The position numbers and the translations under genes were made by a program. The notes below the pieces were generated by a model. It worked only from the letters and a program-made list of their open reading frames with translations, searched no databases and had not been told where the DNA came from. Shown here piece after piece: positions 41,551-51,620 of a DNA stretch of 64,000 nucleotides. Position 1 is the stretch's first letter, and the number at the start of each line of letters is the position of its first letter. The stretch comes from Pseudomonas sp. UBA5706. Its GTDB lineage: Bacteria; Pseudomonadota; Gammaproteobacteria; Pseudomonadales; Pseudomonadaceae. The stretch covers positions 185,518 to 249,517 of the forward strand of contig NZ_DIHC01000038.1 in the NCBI RefSeq assembly GCF_002419965.1. Reading direction: 5' to 3'.

Positions 41551-44500
41551 TCAGCCACTCAGTCCAAGTGCCGTCCAGAGTTCGTATCGAGGCCTGATAT
41601 GACGAGGCTTGTAAGGATTATTGCCGCGAAGGCTGGCGCGTGCTTGCGAGCTGATGGATGAGGAATCATCCCCTTCGGCCAGCGCTATGGACGACTCCAG
41701 CGTTCCTCGCAGGATATTGACTTCAATGGCCAACCCTTCGATTTCATTGACCCTGGAGACGAAACGCGAACGGTTGGCCCATTCGTAGAGTCTGGCCGGC
41801 CGCCCTGTCAGGTTGAGAGGATCCGGGCCGTCCCAATAACCTCTCAGCTTGCCGACCCAGCTACTTCTGTCATAGGTCGGCATCGGCTCAAGCGGTGCGG
41901 CAGGGGCATCAAGGTAATTGCTCACCTTGCGCATGGACGTGCGCAGGCGCATCCGCAAAGGGAGGCGCGTGGCGCCCAGTTGAGCTTTGTAGATCTGGGC
42001 GAGGCGTCCTTGACCTTTGAAGAGGCGGACAAAGCTGCGACCGAGTGCTTTTGCCCCGCGCCCTATCAGGCGTACCGTGCGTCCGACCGCGCTGATCGTC
42101 TGCTTGAGCAGACTGACAACCGCCTTGATCGTCCCCATGAAACAGGCTGCGGACAGCACACCCACCGCCATCGAGGCAATACCCAGGGCCTTGGACAGTT
42201 CCGCATTCGACTCTGCGGTCAGCACCGAGGCCACCTCCAGCCCGAACGAAGCGGCGCTCAACGCCGTCAATGCACCGAACAGCAACATGGAGGCCGTTCC
42301 CCCGGAAAAAACCGTTGCAGCAACGCCTACAACCGTCAACACCAACGACAAGGCCAGCCCGCGCCATTTGCCACCGACTTCCATGGCCTGAGTGTCCCTA
42401 AGCTCGTGGTCGAGGTCCTGCAACACCAGATTCTGCTCCCAGCGGCTGAGCATGATCGCACCACTGGGGTCATGCAGGTTGACCGGGTCCGGGCAGTGCT
42501 GGTAGGCGTTGTGGCCGCCCTCGCCGACCGGGGCCAACCAATCGGGCTGAGCGTAACGGCACAGCGTCGGGTCGTAGCTGCGGTAGCCATTGCCGGCATG
42601 GTATTGGCCTGTGACCGGGTCGCGGCGCATGCCGTTATAGCCGACGCCTACCTCGTCCAGCACGGCGCCCTCGCCGAACGGCAACAACGGCGCCAGGCTG
42701 AGCTCGCCATCCTTGACCTGCCCGGCGACACCGACCTGCGGATCGTCGATCAGCCAACGCACCTGCTCCCCGTCATACTCGGCAAGCCCGGCCGAGAGGC
42801 TGGTGCGACGGGTAACGGCGCGGTCCTTGTCGAACCAGACTTCGCCAATCAGCTCATCACCGTCGTAGCGCAGTTCACGGATGCTCTCATCCGCATTGAC
42901 GTACTGCGCCGCCAAGCGTTGATAGCCGTCGTACTCATAGCGTGCCAGCGGCACATCGTCGGCATCGCTGACCTTGCTCAGTTGGCCGCAGGCGTTGTAG
43001 GCAAACGTAGGGCCCTGCGCATCAACGGCCTTGAGGTAGCCATTGTCGTTCCAGGTCAGGGCTTGGGACTTGGAACCGCCCTTGACCGCGGTCATGCGCG
43101 TTGGATCGGTGCTGTCGTCATAGCTGAACGCCCGGGTCACGACCGAATCATCGAAGCCAGTGGTCACACAGCTGAGGAGGTTGTCCAGTGCATCCCAGGT
43201 GAATACTTGCCCCTTGACCGCCTTGCCATCAACGTCTCTGGGGCAATGCGTCGCATCGTTGGCATCGCAGTCATAGCGCTTTAGTCGATCGAGTTCGTCG
43301 TAGCTGAAACGCTCAGTGGACGTCAGCGTGCCGCCCTGGTAACTCGCCTTGCTCGCCAGGCGCCCATCCGCGCGCCAGGTCATGCGTTGCTCGAAGCGCG
43401 AAGCTCCGTTGTGCAGGAAAGTCCGAATAACCTCGCGACCAAAGTCATTGTGTTCGCTGAGCACCTGCCATTGTTCGCCAGCCATCAATGCATGGACCTG
43501 ACGCGACTGCAGTTGACCCGATGTGTTGTAGCGGTAGGCCACGTCCTCATACGCCTGACAGGTACGCAGGACACGTCCCTCGTTATCGACGAAACCGCGC
43601 TGCCAATGGCCATCGGCGCGCAGTGCTGCCACGGCGGCGCCCCGCAGGCTTCGCCACTCGGCACTTTGCGATTCGCCGCGCGGCGTGGTTTGCGCCTCCT
43701 TGATGCGGCCAGGCAGGCTGGGGTGGGTAAAGCTGTGCTTCCAAATGTCGTTTGCGGTGCTGCCCGACGCCACGGTGGTGACACCCTCTTTGCGCGTCAG
43801 GCTGGCCACGGCGCTGTCGCTTGCGCCCCATTGGACCCCCTCGGCATCGACTCGCGTGTGTAAACGCGTTTTGTCGGGCAGGGTCACTGTGTCGTCATCG
43901 AAGGTGTAGGTCCGGCTGCCGACTTTGCGTGATTGCAACGTAGAATCGTTGGCCATTTTCTGGGTGACTACGACCTTGCCACCTACCTTGAGTTCGGTGA
44001 TCTGGTTGCTGAAGCCATGATAGGTGCGCTCGATGAGGGTGCTGTCAGGTCGCGTTATCCGGGTGACTCGACCCAAGGCGTCGCGCTCGAGCGCATATAT
44101 GCGTGTTTGGTCGCCGACGACCCGCTCGCTGCGCACCACGCGGCCGTTTGAATCAATATCTTGGGTCAGCCTCAGTTGCTGCTGTACGATGCCGTCCGAC
44201 AGGGTTTGCGTGCGTTTGAAGGTGCCATCGGTTTTGGTCAGGTATTGCGTGGTGCGTTTAGAGAGGCGGTGTCGGGACAGGCGTTGCTCAACGTCTAATC
44301 GGGTTTCCACGTCCTGTTGCGAAATTACAGCGTTAAACAAATTTGAATCACAAAGGTCAAAACCTTTCGTCGCGTCCTTGGCCGCATCATTGTTGAGAAA
44401 CACATAAAACATCCAAGGCTCGGCATTTTCTATATCAGGCTCTCTCTTCAGCACTTCAACGTCAACAAACCCCGGAATCTTTATCAACTCAGCAGGTTCG

Positions 44501-47500
44501 ACTGAAAGCGCCGAAGCATAGGCATCATAAATTTCAGAGAGGAATTCATTGCCTTTTAATCCTAGCAAGCCCTGAAAGAACTTAAGCACCTTTGCTCTCT
44601 GAATAAGATGATAATCAAATACCTTCACGGTCAGGCAATATGCCGACTGAATCTTTCGCTTGATTCGCTCAGCATCGTCAACCAAATTCGCACCTTTACA
44701 ACGCTCCAACCACAATAAGCAATCGGCAAACGCTATGACTGGTGAGTTTTCTGCATTTTGAAACGCTAGATAAGAAACGTTTGTGCCTGGTGTTATCTTG
44801 TTTACCTTCGATGAAGTCTGGGAACCGCCCACTTCTTCTTCGAGACCTGTGGCTCCCCGTTCAATTAACCAAGGCTGACGCCCCTGCTGCGGCTGCACCT
44901 GAGTCCTTTCGACAACGGCCTGGCCACCCGGCAAATAATCCCACTCGCAACTGCCCATCACTTGCGACTCATCCAGCCCTTGCAGCGAACACTCGTACAG
45001 CGGGAGATAATCACTAGAGCCGGCCCTTCGCCACTCACTGCGCCATGTCCGCTGCAAGCCGTCCAGGTACGCACGGCTTTCATCGCCGTTGCCATGAAGC
45101 TGCGTCGCCAGCTTGCCATCCGCGGAGTAGCGGGTCTGGGTGCGTGCACGCGCTTTCTGCTCATCGGCCCTGCTTTTTTTGCCTGGCTTGAGTTGATACT
45201 GCGCCTCATCGACCACACGCCCGACGGCGTCGTACATCCACGTCTTCTCGATACCTTGTTCGACTCGCTCCAGGCAACGCTGGCTGTAACGGGAACATCG
45301 CTCGGTACTGACCGTTTGGTTGCCAGCCTGGGTTTTTGAAATCATACGCACCACGATAGATGACTTATTAGGGTTGTCTTCGCAGAGGCACGTGGTTTCC
45401 AGCGAGAAAGTATCAGGGCCCAGATGAGTCAGCTGTTTATCGGTGAGGCTCCACTCCCTGACTTTGCTCTCACCGGCGGGCGTGGTCTTGGCGGTGACCG
45501 GCGAGACGGTATTGATGCGCTGACGCCATAGCACCTCATCGGCGGTCTTGACCCATGCGGTGCTGCTGAGAAGTTGCCCGTCGAATGTACCTTTTACGCC
45601 TATCCCTTCAAGCACCACCTGTTGCTCAAGCTCAAGGAATGTCCTGCCGCCACGCTGCACCGAGCGATAGCCAAAGAGTTTCAAACCCAGCGAGTTGCCG
45701 AAGTCGTCGCATTGATACTCGGCCATCAGCGGGCGCACCGCATAATCAGGCAGCTTGGGGCAGCTCAATTGCGGCACACCCGACACGCTGCTCAGGCCAT
45801 TCAATCTGGCAGCACTGACGATGTTCTCCCCGCCACCGGCCGGGTAGTAGGCGCTGTAAAGGGTGTGCTGGCCCTGGGTGATCAGTTTTATCGGCAGGTC
45901 ATCGGCGTCCTGTTCGGTAATTAACCTATCGATCGCCTTGCCCAGTGCCGGACGCCGCGACGCCGGACAAACCTGCAGCAATGACTCAATGGAACGGATC
46001 AAACGCCTCCGGCCTCGCCGACCGTAGCGCCACACGATTTCGACGATAGCCTGCTGATACTTGACCCGCTGTTGGCCAAGCAGCACCGCTTTTTTGTCCC
46101 TAATGCCCAGTTTGAACTGTTCAATAGCCTTGACCAGATCATCGCCGTATCCCGTGTAGCGAATAACCTGGGCGTTGCCCGATTCCCGTGCCTTGAACTC
46201 CAGCCATTGGCTGTCGGCCGACGCCGAGCCCGCCACCAGCTCCTGACGCTGTATCTGATCGTTGAGGCCGAACACCTGCAGGTGGTGCTCTCGTGCCCCA
46301 TGCGCACCGCGCTCGCCCTCGACGATGTACAACTGGTCCGATGTGTCCAGCAGGCGACCGGTATAGCGGTAGGTATTGACCTGATTTTCTTGCCCATCAC
46401 CCGGAATCAATGCATGCAGCACAGCCTGGGGCCAAAGGGGTTTGCCTGTTCCCCGAATGCCTGGCCTGTATTGCACGCATTCGACCGAACCATCGAGCTC
46501 CGTCAGCCGGCACAGCACTCGATCCAGGGTCGGATCGTCGGCATAGTCACAATCGACCTGCTGAATGATTTCCTTTGTTTGCTTCTTTGTTCGCTCGTTT
46601 GTTTTTTCCTGTGTGCGCGTGAGTGTGCGCAATAAATAATCGCGCAACTGCAGTTTGACCTCGAAGCGCTCATCGCTCCCTGGCCACACCTGCATGTTCA
46701 CCTGTGCACTGGTTTTGTCCGGGGTTAGGTATTGCGCAGTGAACAACGCCTCTTCCCCGCTCTTGATGGCCATGAGCAGAAATTGCCCTGTCTGGCGCTT
46801 CCATTCCAGGTCCAGCGCTTGGCCATGCAGCGAGACGATGCGTGAGGGCAGCAGTTGCACGAAGGGGCGTTCGTAATAAGCAATACGCTCGTCCATTTCC
46901 TTGACGCTGCCATGGTTTTCCCATGCGCGGAGGGCTTCGTCGTAATCGAGCTTGGCGCCGATGTAATAGCCAACGGGTGAAAGAACCAGAAGCACCCACT
47001 GTGTCCAGTGCGCGGGGACCGCAGGAAAGTTCGGTTTACTTTTTGTCTTGATGGCCTTAAGCATCTTGATGATGTCGGCGACAAATGTGGCGTTTGGCTC
47101 TTCCTCGTCGCTGCCCACCGCAGCCGGTTTGCTCAGGACCTCCCGCCGGCCACTGGGCAGATCGAGTGTGAATTGGCTGTAATCCTTATTAGCTTGCACC
47201 AGGCAGTGTTTTTTGTTCAGCGGTTTTTCCTTGCCAAGCACCTGCCACTCCTCACTGGTGAACGTGATCCGCATGCCATTGGCCAACGTCAGGCAACGTT
47301 CACGCACATCCAGGCTGGAAAAGCGCCAGGCCCAGCCGTCGCCAAGCCCCGCTTCGTTGCCGCGCAAGGCCGAATAATGCAAGGTCAGATCACATATCGG
47401 GCCGAGCCCGTGCAAGCCTTGCAACGTGGCGACCGGGTAATGCGCGTGGAACAGGCCGGTGCGCGGGTCCACGCCGCTTTCCCCCTGACCCAGGGTGTCA

Positions 47501-49968
47501 AAGATTTCCGAGCGCTCGGTATTGCCGTAATCCTCGCACAGCAGGCTGGTCGGCGAGTAACGCGTCAGGGCGCCGGCTGGGGTGTACGAGACCGGCTGCG
47601 GCGCTTGCCAGAATTGCGTTTCACTAAAAGCACCGATATGGCCAATGGTGTGTTCCTTCTCGCCCCACATTTTCTCCGGGCAATCCAGGCACACCTCATA
47701 GGTGCATTGCTTGGCCATTGCACCCCAGGTGATTCTGTCGGCCGTCACTGAGATCGGCCATGCTACCTCTTCGCCAGACACCTCCTCAGCCGGCATTGCA
47801 GGCACGCAGGCGACGATGCGCAGGCCTTTGTTCGAGGCAGCGCGATTCAGACGAAACTCCAGCTCTCCGGCATGAATATCAATGGTGACCCGCAGTGAGC
47901 CAATGCCTGAGGCGAGCGTTACCGTGGGCAAAGCGGCTGCCGCCGTCGTTGCAGAGTCAACGTCAGCGACGACGGGTTCAACAGGGTCGAGATCGACTTG
48001 CAATTCGCAGTAGCGCGGCATCCAAACCTCTGCCTCATCCTGCATCTGCGCCTGGCTTGCCAACTGCACTTGCAGCTCGGGCCAGGCCTGATCCTTGAGA
48101 AACTCGCTGAGCGCAATGCGCCAGGATGTTTGATCGAATTCAGTCTGATCTTCCGCCGCAGGGGTGAACACCGCTTCATGCAGCACCTGCCCACTGAAAG
48201 GATGGCGCACCGTAATCTGCAAATCGTCAGTCGTTTGCGAACCTTGCGGTAGCTCAAGGGCAAGCTGCGCAAGCCGATTCCCCGCATCCGCCAGGGAGGT
48301 AAAAATGCGCAGTGCATCACCCCGGTGCCAGAGTCCGAGGCCGTCGGTAGCCGTGACCTTGAGGTTATCGTCAGTTGGACGGGACACACCAGCTCGCAGA
48401 TAGGCCGACACGTCTGACTGATTCAATGCCGTGGCCCACGCCGCCAGCCATTTTCCACCGCCCAGCTGGGCGGTACTCGGGCTCCATTGATGCTTAGCCA
48501 GCAAGCGGTCGGAATACGTGTCGTAAACCCAGGCGTGTAGGGTGCTGCCTGCGTCCAGCGCCTGTGATCCCTCCACTATGCGGCTTTCCCACCAGTTCGC
48601 CAGCGTCAGCGTGACACTCAGTTCGGCGCACTGCGGCCCCCAAAAGGCGTTACCCTTCTCGGCGGGCGCCACATGGCAGTTACCGCCCGGAACACCCGCA
48701 CGCAGCAGATGGCTGTCACGATTGATTTGCTCACACAGAGACCTGGTCCAGCCTGCTGCGGCCTGCTTCTCGGCAGCCTGGAAGAAATGCTGCTCGAAGA
48801 GCGCCTGAGTCTTCAGGTCACGCACTTGCAGGCAAAGGGTCTGTCCGGGGAGCAACGGGAAGTGCTCATTGCAGGCCAGCACCTGTATCAGGTTGGCTGT
48901 AAAAGGCGCATTGGTGAATGCGCGGTACTTCGCATGGCACCAAAGACGCAACGGCGTCGTTGCGGTCGAGAAGGTACTGTCCTCGCGCCACGCCCCGGCA
49001 GTCATGGCTGCGCCCTGGCCTGCAATGTAGCGGGCGAATGCTTCAGGCCACTGATCGTCCTTGAGCGTAGTCGCTTGGGCAACGTAGTCGAACCGGCTGA
49101 TCTCGCCGTCGCGACGATTGACCAGAAACGCGCTCAATGTCTCACCGACAGTCAATTCTCGCTCAGCCTTGATCGGCACCGTGCTGTACCAGCCATCGTC
49201 GACGCTGCCTGCACGCTCCAGCGTGAAGTCCTGCATGTCAGGCAGATAGCCGTCGGGCTGGGTGGAAATCAAGTAGGGCACGGCAGACGGCTCGACCGTC
49301 TGTCGTCTGACCTCAGTCGCAGGCTTAACGTGATCTTGCCCGGATGGAGATTGTGCGACCGCTCCTGCGGGTTGGGCCGGCTCGACCTCATCTGCAGGGT
49401 CAAGGGCCTCTGGTGCAGCTGGCAGTTTGGCAAGGTCTACGCCCTGCAAGGCATACATATTCTCAATAGCAGAAATCAGAACATCATCGACGTCTTCATT
49501 CGCGCCGCGTACACCTTTGAAAAGGGGCAGCGCGGGCGCGAGAGACTTATAGACCCTGCGACTTTCTTTATTGGCGCAAAGATCCAGCCAGACATTCACT
49601 TGCCCGGACAGGACGCTGCGCGTGTTTCGAACTTGTTTCACACAGCCAAAAACATACGCTCCGTCGAACATCTCGATCAAGAACGGTCCGCTATCAGGTG
49701 GCAAGGCGGGTTGATCAGATTCGGCAATAACAAACCCGCCGGCGTTGATGAGCGCACTTAGTTGTCTGGCTTCTTCACTTTTCCTGAGATCAACTTGAGG
49801 GATCTTTTTTATAGCTTCATATGCCACGCGCTTTTGTTCTTTCCCTCCGGGTAAATAAAGCACGATATCCGGGCCATCCGCCCTGACATATGTGTATTGC
49901 TCACCGTTTAATTCAATGAGTTCGTCGGCTTTTAAAAATTTTTCAATATCACGACGTGCGTAGGCCAT
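41551..49968 (-). CDS. Giant Rhs/YD-repeat protein with variable C-terminal tail
   Basis: A 2805-residue protein of the Rhs/YD-repeat class, probably a secreted or surface polymorphic toxin. The first 750 or so residues are unassigned. A repeat-containing part follows, with the landmark GVDPRTGLFHAHYPVATL, many YD-type repeats towards the end (YDELDRLKRYD, YEYDGYQRL, ELRYDGDEL) and the Rhs core end (GMRRDPVTGQYHAGNGYRSYD...NLHDPSG). The last 302 residues (after DPSG) are the variable tail, with 2-3 membrane-like helices and an unrecognised end. No PAAR, TcA or signal sequence was found. A lower-GC segment (about 44310-44810) inside the YD region looks inserted. The ATG at 49968 has GAGGA upstream. 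Confidence 0.85.
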   Translation of the reverse strand: MAYARRDIEKFLKADELIELNGEQYTYVRADGPDIVLYLPGGKEQKRVAYEAIKKIPQVDLRKSEEARQLSALINAGGFVIAESDQPALPPDSGPFLIEMFDGAYVFGCVKQVRNTRSVLSGQVNVWLDLCANKESRRVYKSLAPALPLFKGVRGANEDVDDVLISAIENMYALQGVDLAKLPAAPEALDPADEVEPAQPAGAVAQSPSGQDHVKPATEVRRQTVEPSAVPYLISTQPDGYLPDMQDFTLERAGSVDDGWYSTVPIKAERELTVGETLSAFLVNRRDGEISRFDYVAQATTLKDDQWPEAFARYIAGQGAAMTAGAWREDSTFSTATTPLRLWCHAKYRAFTNAPFTANLIQVLACNEHFPLLPGQTLCLQVRDLKTQALFEQHFFQAAEKQAAAGWTRSLCEQINRDSHLLRAGVPGGNCHVAPAEKGNAFWGPQCAELSVTLTLANWWESRIVEGSQALDAGSTLHAWVYDTYSDRLLAKHQWSPSTAQLGGGKWLAAWATALNQSDVSAYLRAGVSRPTDDNLKVTATDGLGLWHRGDALRIFTSLADAGNRLAQLALELPQGSQTTDDLQITVRHPFSGQVLHEAVFTPAAEDQTEFDQTSWRIALSEFLKDQAWPELQVQLASQAQMQDEAEVWMPRYCELQVDLDPVEPVVADVDSATTAAAALPTVTLASGIGSLRVTIDIHAGELEFRLNRAASNKGLRIVACVPAMPAEEVSGEEVAWPISVTADRITWGAMAKQCTYEVCLDCPEKMWGEKEHTIGHIGAFSETQFWQAPQPVSYTPAGALTRYSPTSLLCEDYGNTERSEIFDTLGQGESGVDPRTGLFHAHYPVATLQGLHGLGPICDLTLHYSALRGNEAGLGDGWAWRFSSLDVRERCLTLANGMRITFTSEEWQVLGKEKPLNKKHCLVQANKDYSQFTLDLPSGRREVLSKPAAVGSDEEEPNATFVADIIKMLKAIKTKSKPNFPAVPAHWTQWVLLVLSPVGYYIGAKLDYDEALRAWENHGSVKEMDERIAYYERPFVQLLPSRIVSLHGQALDLEWKRQTGQFLLMAIKSGEEALFTAQYLTPDKTSAQVNMQVWPGSDERFEVKLQLRDYLLRTLTRTQEKTNERTKKQTKEIIQQVDCDYADDPTLDRVLCRLTELDGSVECVQYRPGIRGTGKPLWPQAVLHALIPGDGQENQVNTYRYTGRLLDTSDQLYIVEGERGAHGAREHHLQVFGLNDQIQRQELVAGSASADSQWLEFKARESGNAQVIRYTGYGDDLVKAIEQFKLGIRDKKAVLLGQQRVKYQQAIVEIVWRYGRRGRRRLIRSIESLLQVCPASRRPALGKAIDRLITEQDADDLPIKLITQGQHTLYSAYYPAGGGENIVSAARLNGLSSVSGVPQLSCPKLPDYAVRPLMAEYQCDDFGNSLGLKLFGYRSVQRGGRTFLELEQQVVLEGIGVKGTFDGQLLSSTAWVKTADEVLWRQRINTVSPVTAKTTPAGESKVREWSLTDKQLTHLGPDTFSLETTCLCEDNPNKSSIVVRMISKTQAGNQTVSTERCSRYSQRCLERVEQGIEKTWMYDAVGRVVDEAQYQLKPGKKSRADEQKARARTQTRYSADGKLATQLHGNGDESRAYLDGLQRTWRSEWRRAGSSDYLPLYECSLQGLDESQVMGSCEWDYLPGGQAVVERTQVQPQQGRQPWLIERGATGLEEEVGGSQTSSKVNKITPGTNVSYLAFQNAENSPVIAFADCLLWLERCKGANLVDDAERIKRKIQSAYCLTVKVFDYHLIQRAKVLKFFQGLLGLKGNEFLSEIYDAYASALSVEPAELIKIPGFVDVEVLKREPDIENAEPWMFYVFLNNDAAKDATKGFDLCDSNLFNAVISQQDVETRLDVEQRLSRHRLSKRTTQYLTKTDGTFKRTQTLSDGIVQQQLRLTQDIDSNGRVVRSERVVGDQTRIYALERDALGRVTRITRPDSTLIERTYHGFSNQITELKVGGKVVVTQKMANDSTLQSRKVGSRTYTFDDDTVTLPDKTRLHTRVDAEGVQWGASDSAVASLTRKEGVTTVASGSTANDIWKHSFTHPSLPGRIKEAQTTPRGESQSAEWRSLRGAAVAALRADGHWQRGFVDNEGRVLRTCQAYEDVAYRYNTSGQLQSRQVHALMAGEQWQVLSEHNDFGREVIRTFLHNGASRFEQRMTWRADGRLASKASYQGGTLTSTERFSYDELDRLKRYDCDANDATHCPRDVDGKAVKGQVFTWDALDNLLSCVTTGFDDSVVTRAFSYDDSTDPTRMTAVKGGSKSQALTWNDNGYLKAVDAQGPTFAYNACGQLSKVSDADDVPLARYEYDGYQRLAAQYVNADESIRELRYDGDELIGEVWFDKDRAVTRRTSLSAGLAEYDGEQVRWLIDDPQVGVAGQVKDGELSLAPLLPFGEGAVLDEVGVGYNGMRRDPVTGQYHAGNGYRSYDPTLCRYAQPDWLAPVGEGGHNAYQHCPDPVNLHDPSGAIMLSRWEQNLVLQDLDHELRDTQAMEVGGKWRGLALSLVLTVVGVAATVFSGGTASMLLFGALTALSAASFGLEVASVLTAESNAELSKALGIASMAVGVLSAACFMGTIKAVVSLLKQTISAVGRTVRLIGRGAKALGRSFVRLFKGQGRLAQIYKAQLGATRLPLRMRLRTSMRKVSNYLDAPAAPLEPMPTYDRSSWVGKLRGYWDGPDPLNLTGRPARLYEWANRSRFVSRVNEIEGLAIEVNILRGTLESSIALAEGDDSSSISSQARASLRGNNPYKPRHIRPRYELWTALGLSG

Positions 49969-50298
49969 CCTGGCAGTCCTCTGAAACGTTGTTGCTATCC
50001 ATTAATTGCGCACGCAGATGCAACCAAGTCGCTGTCAGGATCACTGAATGTGCCTCAAGCAGGTCGGACGATCTTCAGAAGGCATTGCACGCGTTACATT
50101 GACGTAACGGACAAAACTGATGGGTGCGCAGGCCCTATAAAAAGGCCCCGTCAGAAAAGTGTAGTCATGGAATTTCACGCTCGGGCCAGAAACATCTCTA
50201 CGGTGACGAGCGGCATGGCACCACCCGCTCAACGACCGACTCATCACGCCTGCAACTTGCAGGACTGCTGCAGCAGTATTGGCTGTTCCACAGGTGAT
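49969..50298. other. Intergenic region upstream of the Rhs gene
   Basis: About 330 bp without a credible gene. It should contain the Rhs promoter. It holds an inverted repeat, CGTTAC-N6-GTAACG (50092-50109), which could be an operator, and short palindromes near 50249-50275 (TGCAACTTGCA and CTGCTGCAGCAG) that may end phnP transcription. Nothing else is recognised. Confidence 0.5.
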
Positions 50299-51048
50299 TT
50301 AGAGGACCATCCCGTCCTGCGCGACGATCACATGCCCCGGCAGTGCATCGGCATGCTCGATCAACCAGGCATCCAGTGTGTGCCCGACGTGGTTCAGCAC
50401 GCCCTGCCCCGGCTGCAGTTGCTTGATGATCTGCAATGCCAGATTCAGGTCATTGTGATTGCGCGGTGTTTGCGGTTGCGGGGGTAAGGAGCAGTCGAGG
50501 ACAAGCACATCCAGCGATTGCTGTTGCACAAAGGCCGTGGTGTCCGCCGGCAAGCCCGCCGTATCAGTGAGATAGGCCATTCGCCGTCCGCCACCTTCCA
50601 GCAGGTAGCCCAACGTCGGTTTGGAGTGCAGCAATGGCAGCGCCGTGACCTGCAGGTCTCCCAGCACGCGGGCTTCGAAGGGCGCGAACGGCTGACTGAA
50701 ATCCAGGATGCCAGAATGCTTGTACAGGTCCGACAGCCCATGCGGGTCCGCCGGGCCGTGCACCGGAATCACCAGTCCCTGGCCCCAGCGAAGGTGCAGC
50801 AGACCCTGTGCGTGGTCGGCGTGGTAGTGGGTCTGGAGAATGTCATTGAAGCTACGCGGCGGGAAACGCTCGGTAAGGTCCGGCAGGCCGCTGTCGATCA
50901 ACCAGCGCTGATCGCCTGTTTCCACCAGCGCCGAACAAGGCCGCCGGTGCCGGCGCGGGTCGGCGTGAGCAGCTTGACACGCTCGACACGGGCAGCCATA
51001 AACCGGAACCTGCCGCGCATCCCCGGTGCCCAGCAGCGTCAGGCGCAT
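50299..51048 (-). CDS. phnP: Phosphoribosyl cyclic phosphodiesterase PhnP
   Basis: Metallo-beta-lactamase-fold phosphodiesterase of 249 residues that opens 5-phosphoribosyl 1,2-cyclic phosphate in the phosphonate C-P lyase pathway. The metal-binding motif HYHADHAQG (His74, His76, Asp78, His79), a Cys-rich zinc segment (Cys19, Cys21, Cys24), TDTAG and a late GHTLD are present, and the length fits. It overlaps phnN by 10 nt. No C-P lyase core genes (phnGHIJK) are in the window, so the substrate may not be made. Confidence 0.9.
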   Translation of the reverse strand: MRLTLLGTGDARQVPVYGCPCRACQAAHADPRRHRRPCSALVETGDQRWLIDSGLPDLTERFPPRSFNDILQTHYHADHAQGLLHLRWGQGLVIPVHGPADPHGLSDLYKHSGILDFSQPFAPFEARVLGDLQVTALPLLHSKPTLGYLLEGGGRRMAYLTDTAGLPADTTAFVQQQSLDVLVLDCSLPPQPQTPRNHNDLNLALQIIKQLQPGQGVLNHVGHTLDAWLIEHADALPGHVIVAQDGMVL

Positions 51049-51620
51049 GCGTGTTCGCGGTCAATGCGCTGCAGCAGGCTCGCAACGGTTTGCTCCAGGG
51101 CCCCGGAGTTGTCCAGCAGGATGATCGGCGGGCCATTTGACGCAGCAGTCGTGGCCAGCAGGTCATCGGCAAACTGCGCATTGCGCGACAGCCGCGCCTC
51201 GATCTCCTGCGCCGACTCCCTGCCTCGGGCCAAAAGACGCTGGCGCAGGATCACCTGATCGACACTCAGCAGCACCACCAGCAACTCGGGGTAGCGCGCG
51301 CGAGCCTGTGGTAGATGACCGCGCGAGCCATTGATCAGCACGTCGTGCCCCTCGGCCAGCCACAGGTCGATCTCCTTCGCGATCCCGTAATGCAGGCCGT
51401 TGGCGAACCAGCTCAGGGCAAACGCGCCCTGTGCCTGCATCTGCTTGAACGTCTCGACACTGACCGCCTGCGCCGCTTCGCCCTTGGCTTCGGCCGAACG
51501 AGTGATAACCCGGCGCACGATCCGGCAATCGCGTGCGGCCATGGGCTCGCGAGCGGCATCGAGCAGGCTGTCCTTGCCCGAACCGGACGGTCCGATGAGA
51601 TAGATCAACCTGCCTGCCAT
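51039..51620 (-). CDS. phnN: Ribose 1,5-bisphosphate phosphokinase PhnN
   Basis: Kinase of 193 residues that converts ribose 1,5-bisphosphate into phosphoribosyl pyrophosphate. The Walker A motif GPSGSGKDS (residues 10-18) and the guanylate-kinase-like body (SWFANGLHYGI, GHDVLINGSR) are clear. It overlaps the phnM stop by 1 nt and phnP by 10 nt, as in intact phnMNP clusters. PhnN can also make PRPP in general metabolism, which may explain why it survived. Confidence 0.92.
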   Translation of the reverse strand: MAGRLIYLIGPSGSGKDSLLDAAREPMAARDCRIVRRVITRSAEAKGEAAQAVSVETFKQMQAQGAFALSWFANGLHYGIAKEIDLWLAEGHDVLINGSRGHLPQARARYPELLVVLLSVDQVILRQRLLARGRESAQEIEARLSRNAQFADDLLATTAASNGPPIILLDNSGALEQTVASLLQRIDREHACA

